NCBI RefSeq assembly: GCF_016612545.1
Contig: NZ_JAENRY010000063.1
Location: 1 to 64,000 of the forward strand
Length of the DNA: 64,000 nt
Direction of reading: 5' to 3'
Origin: Streptomyces sp. MBT65
GTDB taxonomy: Bacteria; Actinomycetota; Actinomycetes; Streptomycetales; Streptomycetaceae
Part shown: piece after piece, positions 59,219 through 64,000 of the stretch
How the letters are laid out: each line of letters opens with the position of its first letter
How positions within the stretch are numbered: the first letter of the stretch is position 1
Notes under the pieces: generated by a model
What the model saw: the letters and a program-made list of their open reading frames with translations, nothing else
What the model was told of the DNA's origin: nothing
The model's database searches: none
Position numbers and translations under genes: made by a program

Positions 59219-60643
59219 TCAGACTCCAGCGGGCACAGGGGCGTCGGACAGATCGGCGGGCGAGGCCAGGTGGCCCAGCACGGCGGTCGCGGCGGCGACC
59301 TGCGGCGAGACCAGGTGCGTACGGCCGCCCTTGCCCTGCCTGCCCTCGAAGTTGCGGTTGGAGGTGGACGCGGAGCGCTCACCGGGCGCCAGTTGGTCGG
59401 GGTTCATGCCCAGACACATCGAGCAGCCCGCGTGCCGCCATTCGGCGCCGGCCTCCTTGAAGACGACGTCCAGGCCCTCGGAGACTGCCTGGAGGCCGAC
59501 CCGCGCGGAGCCGGGAACGACCAGCATCCGTACGCCGTCGGCGACTTTGCGGCCCTCGACGATCGCGGCGGCCGCCCGCAGGTCCTCGATCCGGCCGTTG
59601 GTGCACGAACCTACGAAGACGGTGTCGACCTTGATGTCGCGCAGCGGCTGGCCGGCCTCCAACCCCATGTATTCCAGGGCCTTTTCGGCGGCGAAGCGCT
59701 CCGAAGCGTCTTCGTACGAAGCCGGGTCGGGGACGGTCGCCGAAAGCGGCGCGCCCTGACCGGGGTTGGTGCCCCAGGTGACGAACGGCGCCAGCGAGGG
59801 ACCGTCGATGACGACCTCGGCGTCGAATTCCGCGTCCGCGTCGGTCTTCAGGGTCTTCCAGTACGCGACGGCGGCGTCCCAGTCCTCGCCCTCGGGGGCG
59901 TGGGCGCGGCCCTTGATGTACTCGAAGGTGGTCTCGTCGGGGGCGATCATGCCCGCGCGGGCGCCGGCCTCGATCGACATGTTGCAGATGGTCATGCGGG
60001 CCTCCATCGAGAGCTTCTCGATGGCGGAGCCGCGGTATTCGAGGATGTAGCCCTGGCCGCCGCCGGTGCCGATCTTCGCGATGATGGCGAGGATCAGGTC
60101 CTTGGCGGTGACGCCGTCGGGCAGTTCGCCGTCGACGGTGATGGCCATGGTCTTCGGGCGGGCCAGCGGCAGCGTCTGGGTGGCCAGCACGTGCTCCACC
60201 TGGGAGGTGCCGATGCCGAACGCCAGCGCGCCGAAGGCGCCGTGGGTGGAGGTGTGGGAGTCACCGCACACGACCGTCGTACCGGGCTGGGTCAGACCCA
60301 GCTGCGGTCCTACGACGTGGACGACACCCTGCTCGACGTCGCCCAGGGAGTGCAGGCGGACGCCGAAGTCGGCGCAGTTCTTGCGCAGCGTCTCCAGCTG
60401 GGCCCGGGAGACCGGGTCCGCGATGGGCTTGTCGATGTCGAGGGTCGGGGTGTTGTGATCCTCGGTGGCGATGGTGAGGTCGAGGCGCCGCACGGGACGC
60501 CCGGCCTGGCGGAGACCGTCGAAGGCCTGCGGGCTGGTCACCTCGTGCAGCAGGTGCAGATCGATGAAGAGGAGGTCGGGCTCGCCCTCGGCGCGCCGGA
60601 CGACGTGGTCGTCCCAGACCTTCTCCGCGAGTGTCCTACCCAT
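59219..60643 (-). CDS. leuC: 3-isopropylmalate dehydratase large subunit
   Basis: 474 residues from ATG 60643 (MGRTLAEKVWDDHVVRRAEGEPDLLFID). The 4Fe-4S cluster ligands are in FVGSCTNGRIEDL and HAGCSMCLGMNPD; the aconitase-type CGDSHTSTHGAFGALAFGIGTSQVEHVLATQ and SNRNFEGRQGKGG are complete. First gene of leuCD; its promoter region is shared with divergent ndgR and holds the operator at 60778-60821. Confidence 0.97.
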   Translation of the reverse strand: MGRTLAEKVWDDHVVRRAEGEPDLLFIDLHLLHEVTSPQAFDGLRQAGRPVRRLDLTIATEDHNTPTLDIDKPIADPVSRAQLETLRKNCADFGVRLHSLGDVEQGVVHVVGPQLGLTQPGTTVVCGDSHTSTHGAFGALAFGIGTSQVEHVLATQTLPLARPKTMAITVDGELPDGVTAKDLILAIIAKIGTGGGQGYILEYRGSAIEKLSMEARMTICNMSIEAGARAGMIAPDETTFEYIKGRAHAPEGEDWDAAVAYWKTLKTDADAEFDAEVVIDGPSLAPFVTWGTNPGQGAPLSATVPDPASYEDASERFAAEKALEYMGLEAGQPLRDIKVDTVFVGSCTNGRIEDLRAAAAIVEGRKVADGVRMLVVPGSARVGLQAVSEGLDVVFKEAGAEWRHAGCSMCLGMNPDQLAPGERSASTSNRNFEGRQGKGGRTHLVSPQVAAATAVLGHLASPADLSDAPVPAGV

Positions 60644-60777
60644 CGCTTTCCCTCCGGCCGGCGAAACAGCGCCGGCCCAACTAGAGATCCTGAGGAGACG
60701 GCGCTCGCACCCCTGGTTCACGGGCAGCCGCCGCCTGGCCCGTTCGATACGCGGGCCGCTGTGCCTACAAGAGTTGC

Positions 60778-60821
60778 GCGTCTCACGAAAAAAGGAACTT
60801 GCGTTTCACAGAGTGAGACGC
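60778..60821. promoter_or_regulatory. NdgR operator candidate between leuC and ndgR
   Basis: The half-site GCGTNTCAC occurs at 60778-60786 (GCGTCTCAC) and 60801-60809 (GCGTTTCAC), and inverted as GTGAGACGC at 60813-60821. The last two form a palindrome around three bases. IclR regulators of the NdgR/LtbR group bind between their own gene and leuCD in actinobacteria, so this is the likely site. Confidence 0.7.
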
Positions 60822-60833
60822 GAGTATCGTTTC

Positions 60834-61550
60834 ATGGACAACAGTAGCGGCGTCGGCGTCCTGGACAAGGCAGCCCTTGTCCTGGGCGCTCTGGAGTCCG
60901 GTCCGGCCACCCTCGCGGGTCTGGTCGCGGCGACCGGGCTGGCACGACCCACGGCACACCGGCTGGCCGTGGCTTTGGAACACCACCGCATGGTGGCGCG
61001 CGACATGCAGGGCCGTTTCATTCTGGGCCCCCGTCTCGCCGAGCTGGCCGCGGCCGCCGGCGAGGACCGCCTGCTCGCCACGGCGGGCCCGGTGCTCACG
61101 CATCTGCGGGACATCACGGGCGAGAGCGCGCAGCTCTACCGCCGCCAGGGCGACATGCGCATCTGCGTGGCCGCCGCGGAACGCCTGTCCGGACTCCGGG
61201 ACACGGTCCCGGTCGGCTCGACCCTCACGATGAAAGCCGGTTCCTCGGCCCAGATCCTGATGGCCTGGGAGGAGCCGGAGCGCCTGCACCGCGGCCTCCA
61301 GGGCGCCCGCTTCACGGCCACGGCCCTCTCGGGCGTACGGCGCCGGGGCTGGGCCCAGTCCATCGGCGAGCGGGAGCCGGGCGTCGCGTCCGTCTCCGCG
61401 CCCGTGCGCGGCCCCTCGAACCGCGTGGTGGCCGCGGTGTCCGTCTCCGGCCCCATCGAGCGCCTGACGCGCCACCCGGGCCGTATGCACGCCCAGGCGG
61501 TCATCGACGCCGCCGCCCGCCTCTCCGAGGCCCTGCGCCGCACCGGCTGA
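60834..61550 (+). CDS. ndgR: IclR-family regulator NdgR
   Basis: 238 residues from ATG 60834; GTG 60813 in the operator is an alternative. N-terminal winged helix (VLDKAALVLGALESGPATLAGLVAATGLARPTAHRLAVALEHHRMV) and IclR effector domain (LRDITGESAQLYRRQGDMRICVAAAERLSGLRDTVPVGSTLTMKAGSSAQILMAW). In S. coelicolor NdgR controls leucine and other amino-acid genes and antibiotic output. Divergent from leuCD as usual; ends at a strong terminator. Confidence 0.95.
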   Translation: MDNSSGVGVLDKAALVLGALESGPATLAGLVAATGLARPTAHRLAVALEHHRMVARDMQGRFILGPRLAELAAAAGEDRLLATAGPVLTHLRDITGESAQLYRRQGDMRICVAAAERLSGLRDTVPVGSTLTMKAGSSAQILMAWEEPERLHRGLQGARFTATALSGVRRRGWAQSIGEREPGVASVSAPVRGPSNRVVAAVSVSGPIERLTRHPGRMHAQAVIDAAARLSEALRRTG

Positions 61551-61567
61551 TCCCCCGGAACACCATA

Positions 61568-61601
61568 GAAGGGCCTGCCTCAACGCCGCGGCAGGCCCTT
61601 C
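61568..61601 (+). terminator. ndgR terminator
   Basis: GAAGGGCCTGCC (61568-61579) pairs exactly with GGCAGGCCCTTC (61590-61601) across a 10-base loop. Confidence 0.85.
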
Positions 61602-61631
61602 GTCACGTCCGGGGCCGAGCGCTCCGCCGAC

Positions 61632-61727
61632 TGTGTCGATATGCGGCTCCGCCGCGATGCGCCGTCGTTCCGCTGCCGCACCGTCGTGGCTGGTCGCGCC
61701 CGCACGGCGGAGCCGCACATCGACACA
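61632..61727. repeat. Long inverted-repeat element with 23-bp arms
   Basis: Arms 61632-61654 and 61705-61727 (outer TGTGTCGATATGCGGCTCCG) are complementary with one mismatch; 50 bases lie between. A diverged second copy lies at 61880-61969, and the core word also occurs at 24161-24180. It is an extragenic palindrome of the kind common in Streptomyces. Confidence 0.8.
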
Positions 61728-61785
61728 GCCCCGCGCCCCTTCGGGAAGCCGCCGAAGCACTGCCGCCTCGCCTCGGCCCGCCTGG

Positions 61786-61859
61786 TCGGACGCCCCACTC
61801 CCCGATCGGTACGCGAACCGGTCCTTGGCCCGCCGGCCCCGCTTCTCCACCGGCCCCTG
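61786..61859 (-). pseudogene. Duplicated 3' fragment of the DUF4188 gene
   Basis: 74 bases matching 61996-62069 with nine differences and no gap. Translated on the minus strand it gives VEKRGRRAKDRFAYRSGSGASD against the live gene's VEKRGRRAKDRFAYRSEKVTSD; the stop is lost. The flanking element R1/R2 is duplicated as well. Confidence 0.85.
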
Positions 61860-61879
61860 TCCGCACTCCGTGGGCTGCG

Positions 61880-61969
61880 TGGATACGCGGCTCCGCCGGA
61901 GGTGCCGGAATGCGCCGTCCTACCGCTGCCGCACCGTCGTGGCCGGTCACTCCCACCCTGCGGAGCCAC
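61880..61969. repeat. Second copy of the inverted-repeat element, diverged
   Basis: It shares CGCTGCCGCACCGTCGTGG (61924 on) and the CGGCTCCGCCG core with 61632-61727. The arms are less well kept than in the first copy. Part of the same local duplication as the DUF4188 fragment. Confidence 0.65.
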
Positions 61970-61991
61970 CTGCCGGCTCCGCCCGAGCCGT

Positions 61992-62504
61992 TCAGTCGGA
62001 CGTCACCTTCTCCGACCGGTACGCGAACCGGTCCTTCGCCCGCCGCCCCCGCTTCTCCACCGGCACCTGGCCATGCGCCGCGGCGAGTCCGAAGGCCGGC
62101 ATGTCGGCGTAGATCGCCTCGTACGAGCCCTCGGGCACGACATAGCTCTCGTGCCACAGCCCGACGTGACCGCGCACCTTCCCGGCCTTCTCCTTGCGGT
62201 TGATGATCGCCCACGCCTTGTGGTGGAACATGTCGGGCGAACTCGCGTACGCGTAGAGCTTCTCCTTGGACTCCCAGTACTGGACGACGTAGTACGTCCG
62301 CGGGGACGCCGTCAGCAGTACATGCCCGAGCAGTCCGCGACCGGGGTCCTTCCCCAACTCCCGCAGCATGCGCGGCATCGCGAGGAACACCGGCACCCAG
62401 TGGTGCACGGCCCAGAAGCGGTTGATGCGCATGCCGATCAGCAGCACCACCACCTCCCCCTCGGCGGCAGCGGTGGTACGGCCGTTGACAGCCTTCGCGA
62501 ACAT
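61992..62504 (-). CDS. DUF4188 (monooxygenase-like) family protein
   Basis: 170 residues from ATG 62504 (MFAKAVNGRTTAAAEGEVVVLLIGMRINRFWAVHHWVPVFLAMPRMLRELGKDPGRGLLGH). The fold is ferredoxin-like, dimeric alpha-beta barrel (YYVVQYWESKEKLYAYASSPDMFHHKAWAIINRKEKAGKVRGHVGLWHESY), like small monooxygenases and heme-degrading proteins; FHHKAW could bind a ligand. Function unproven. Divergent from a MerR gene with a shared palindromic operator, so likely induced by its signal. Its 3' end is duplicated downstream. Confidence 0.86.
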   Translation of the reverse strand: MFAKAVNGRTTAAAEGEVVVLLIGMRINRFWAVHHWVPVFLAMPRMLRELGKDPGRGLLGHVLLTASPRTYYVVQYWESKEKLYAYASSPDMFHHKAWAIINRKEKAGKVRGHVGLWHESYVVPEGSYEAIYADMPAFGLAAAHGQVPVEKRGRRAKDRFAYRSEKVTSD

Positions 62505-62518
62505 GACTCCCCCTAGTT

Positions 62519-62566
62519 GGGTACCAGCACTATCCGATGACCCGTGTTTGGATAGTGCCGCTACCC
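62519..62566. promoter_or_regulatory. Shared MerR operator candidate
   Basis: GGGTACCAGCACTATCC (62519-62535) and GGATAGTGCCGCTACCC (62550-62566) are inverted repeats matching at 14 of 17, with the inner nine perfect and a 14-base spacer. It is centred between the two divergent start codons (62504 and 62584), as expected for a regulator controlling both genes. Confidence 0.75.
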
Positions 62567-62583
62567 GAGGAAGGACGCAAGAC

Positions 62584-63228
62584 ATGCGGCTGGCCGAGTT
62601 GAGCGAGCGCAGCGGTGTGCCCATCGCGACCATCAAGTACTACCTGCGCGAAGGCCTGTTGAGCCCCGGCCGCCAGGTCAACGCGACCACCGCCGAGTAC
62701 GACGAGGAACACCTGCGCCGGCTGCGGCTGGTGCGCGCGATGATCCAGGTCGGCCGACTGCCGGTGGCGACGGTCCGCGAGGTGCTCGGCCATGTCGACG
62801 ACGACTCCCTCGGCCGCACGATCCGGCTGGGCGCGGCACTTTGGGCCTTGCCGCAGGTTCCGGAGCCGGACGCTGAGGACGAGCACGTACAGGCCGCGCA
62901 CCGCGAGGTCGACAAGCTCCTGGAGACGCTGGGCTGGTCCAACTCCCAGGCACTGGTGACCATTTCGCCGTCCTACCGCTCACTGGTGGTGGCGGTGGCC
63001 GCACTTCGCCGGCTCGGGTACGACTGGCCTCCCGAACTCATCGTGAACTACGCCCAGTTGATGCGTCAGGCAGCGGTGCTCGACCTGGACTTCGTGGAGA
63101 CGCACCCCTCGGAGGCCGAGAAGGTGGAGACAGCGGTCGCGGGCGCGATCTTCGTCGAGCCGGTGCTCCAGGCACTGCACCGGCTGGCCCAGGAGGAGGA
63201 GTCGGCACTGCGGTACGGCTTCGAGTGA
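62584..63228 (+). CDS. MerR-family transcriptional regulator
   Basis: 214 residues from ATG 62584. MerR winged helix: MRLAELSERSGVPIATIKYYLREGLLSPGRQVNATTAEYDEEHLRRLRLVRAMIQVGRLPVATVREVLGHVDD. The C-terminal 120 residues form a helical sensor domain (RSLVVAVAALRRLGYDWPPELIVNYAQLMRQAAVLDLDFV) without metal-binding cysteines, so an organic ligand is more likely than a metal. Probably controls itself and the divergent DUF4188 gene. Confidence 0.92.
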   Translation: MRLAELSERSGVPIATIKYYLREGLLSPGRQVNATTAEYDEEHLRRLRLVRAMIQVGRLPVATVREVLGHVDDDSLGRTIRLGAALWALPQVPEPDAEDEHVQAAHREVDKLLETLGWSNSQALVTISPSYRSLVVAVAALRRLGYDWPPELIVNYAQLMRQAAVLDLDFVETHPSEAEKVETAVAGAIFVEPVLQALHRLAQEEESALRYGFE

Positions 63229-63250
63229 GCGGGAAGTGTGCGGGACATGC

Positions 63251-63282
63251 GAAAGGCCCCCCACCGAAGTGGAGGGCCTTTC
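63251..63282 (+). terminator. MerR-gene terminator
   Basis: GAAAGGCCCCCCAC (63251-63264) pairs with GTGGAGGGCCTTTC (63269-63282) with one mismatch and a CGAA loop. It also separates the converging tRNA genes. Confidence 0.8.
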
Positions 63283-63289
63283 GTCCATG

Positions 63290-63362
63290 TACCCCCGACC
63301 GGATTCGAACCGGCGCTACTGCCGTGAGAGGGCAGCGTGCTAGGCCGCTACACAACGGGGGC
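63290..63362 (-). tRNA. tRNA-Glu (anticodon CTC)
   Basis: 73 bases. Acceptor GCCCCCG pairs with CGGGGG(T); anticodon loop CTCTCAC in a CTGCC/GGCAG stem gives CTC for GAG codons; T-arm CCGGTTCGAATCCGG. CCA is not encoded. First of five tRNAs in the array and last to be transcribed. Confidence 0.96.
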
Positions 63363-63406
63363 GCAGATCATGCAGCCGTTCAAAACTACACAGCCGCAGA
63401 TCCAAG

Positions 63407-63478
63407 CTGGTCTACCAGGACTCGAACCTAGAATGACGGTACCAGAAACCGTAGTGTTGCCAATTACACCATAGACCA
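63407..63478 (-). tRNA. tRNA-Gln (anticodon CTG)
   Basis: 72 bases. Acceptor TGGTCTA/TAGACCA, anticodon loop TTCTGGT in an ACGGT/ACCGT stem gives CTG for CAG; T-arm GGTTCGAGTCC. Differs from the second tRNA-Gln at the third acceptor pair region (GTC against GCC). Confidence 0.95.
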
Positions 63479-63498
63479 AGGTATTGCAAGGTAAAACG

Positions 63499-63571
63499 TA
63501 CCCCCGACCGGATTCGAACCGGCGCTACTGCCGTGAGAGGGCAGCGTGCTAGGCCGCTACACAACGGGGGC
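63499..63571 (-). tRNA. tRNA-Glu (anticodon CTC), second copy
   Basis: Same 73-base sequence as 63290-63362. Reads GAG. Lies between the two tRNA-Gln genes. Confidence 0.96.
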
Positions 63572-63633
63572 CCTAGCGATCCTGCATGGAGGGTGGCGGG
63601 TGCGACCCGGACCACCTTCCTGGGAAGGATCTG

Positions 63634-63706
63634 TACCCCCGACCGGATTCGAACCGGCGCTACTGCCGTGAGAGGGCAGCGTGCTAGGCCGCTACACAAC
63701 GGGGGC
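63634..63706 (-). tRNA. tRNA-Glu (anticodon CTC), third copy
   Basis: Identical 73-base gene. Three such copies match the heavy use of GAG codons in this genome. Confidence 0.96.
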
Positions 63707-63732
63707 GTTGCAGAATTCATAGCATCTGCGAG

Positions 63733-63804
63733 CTGGCCTACCAGGACTCGAACCTAGAATGACGGTACCAGAAACCGTAGTGTTGCCAATTACACCATAG
63801 GCCA
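63733..63804 (-). tRNA. tRNA-Gln (anticodon CTG), second copy
   Basis: 72 bases. Acceptor TGGCCTA/TAGGCCA; the rest matches the first tRNA-Gln, including loop TTCTGGT. First transcribed of the array. Confidence 0.95.
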
Positions 63805-63896
63805 CCAAAACGCAATCCCTTGCGGGGATCTTGTTCCAGTTGACGCCTCCGGTTGCTGACCTCTCGGCCCGTTCCCCGGCGGCGACAGGAACAACA

Positions 63897-64000
63897 TTAC
63901 CTGAAGGTGGACGGGGCTCCAAAACGGGTATCGGGGCCGAGCAGCGCGGGGAGTTCGGCCAGCGAGGCGATCCGGTGCCGTCCCACCAGGGCCTCCTCCG
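63897..64000 (-). CDS. 3' end of a HAD-family hydrolase gene, partial
   Basis: The last 34 codons are visible on the minus strand, ending at TAA 63899-63897: EEALVGRHRIASLAELPALLG... TFR. The ASLAELPALL ending is typical of HAD-IA phosphatases of Streptomyces, where a HAD hydrolase gene lies between this tRNA array and gltX. No catalytic motif is inside the window, so this is a modest call. Confidence 0.5.
   Translation of the reverse strand, partial: EEALVGRHRIASLAELPALLGPDTRFGAPSTFR

Noticed and set aside
63290..63804. Long near-identical direct repeats
   Set aside because: They are three tRNA-Glu and two tRNA-Gln genes, not a mobile or CRISPR repeat; no integrase gene is near.

Overview
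This window is a piece of the conserved chromosomal core of a Streptomyces or a very close relative. The evidence is very high GC with GC-rich third codon positions, many GTG starts, and a gene order that matches, as I remember it, the Streptomyces coelicolor segment from about SCO5548 to SCO5603 read backwards. I found no phage, insertion sequence or CRISPR array. Gene-family names below come from recognising the translated sequences; no database was searched.

Layout, left to right. (1) 1-2.6 kb: start of a probable dprA, comM, yraN and a DUF2469 gene. (2) 2.6-9.4 kb, minus strand: Nudix hydrolase, the four type I signal peptidase genes sipZ/Y/X/W, then rplS, trmD, rimM, a KH-domain gene and rpsP. 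(3) 9.7-15 kb: SprT-like metalloprotein, class-3 type proS, a methyltransferase with a TTA codon, and ftsH. (4) 15-25.5 kb: ffh, the nitrogen operon amtB-glnK-glnD with a GlnR site, nsdA, a stand-alone prim-pol-like protein, and ftsY. (5) 25.8-33.7 kb: flavin-dependent oxidoreductase, a small unknown gene, the glucose permease glcP, smc, a 67-residue coiled-coil protein and acylphosphatase. (6) 33.8-43.2 kb: membrane-anchored CAP protein, HxlR regulator, mutM, rnc, rpmF, DUF177, a DivIVA-like coiled-coil protein, coaD, rsmD, recG. (7) 43.3-48.1 kb, plus strand: an Hsp90-like ATPase translationally coupled to a 979-residue TPR protein. This pair separates recG from the DAK2 gene and is the most accessory-looking part of the window. 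(8) 48.1-58.3 kb: DAK2 protein, rpmB, thiD-thiL, RAM-domain protein, lipoprotein, ddl-gpsA-plsC, cofC, hup. (9) 58.6-64 kb: leuD-leuC facing the IclR regulator gene ndgR, a partly duplicated DUF4188 gene facing a MerR regulator gene, five tRNA genes (three Glu, two Gln), and the 3' end of a HAD hydrolase gene.

The genes cover translation (S16, L19, L32, L28, TrmD, RimM, RsmD, ProRS, tRNAs), protein export (Ffh, FtsY, four signal peptidases, FtsH), chromosome upkeep (Smc, RecG, MutM, HupS), nitrogen control, thiamine, leucine, CoA, F420 and phospholipid synthesis, and development (nsdA, rnc/absB, hupS). Several transcription units show readable control sites: a paired GlnR box before amtB, and palindromes before the HxlR gene, between leuC and ndgR, and between the MerR and DUF4188 genes. 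A recurring oddity is short tandem duplication across or just beyond stop codons (methyltransferase, ffh, thiD and, on a larger scale, DUF4188).
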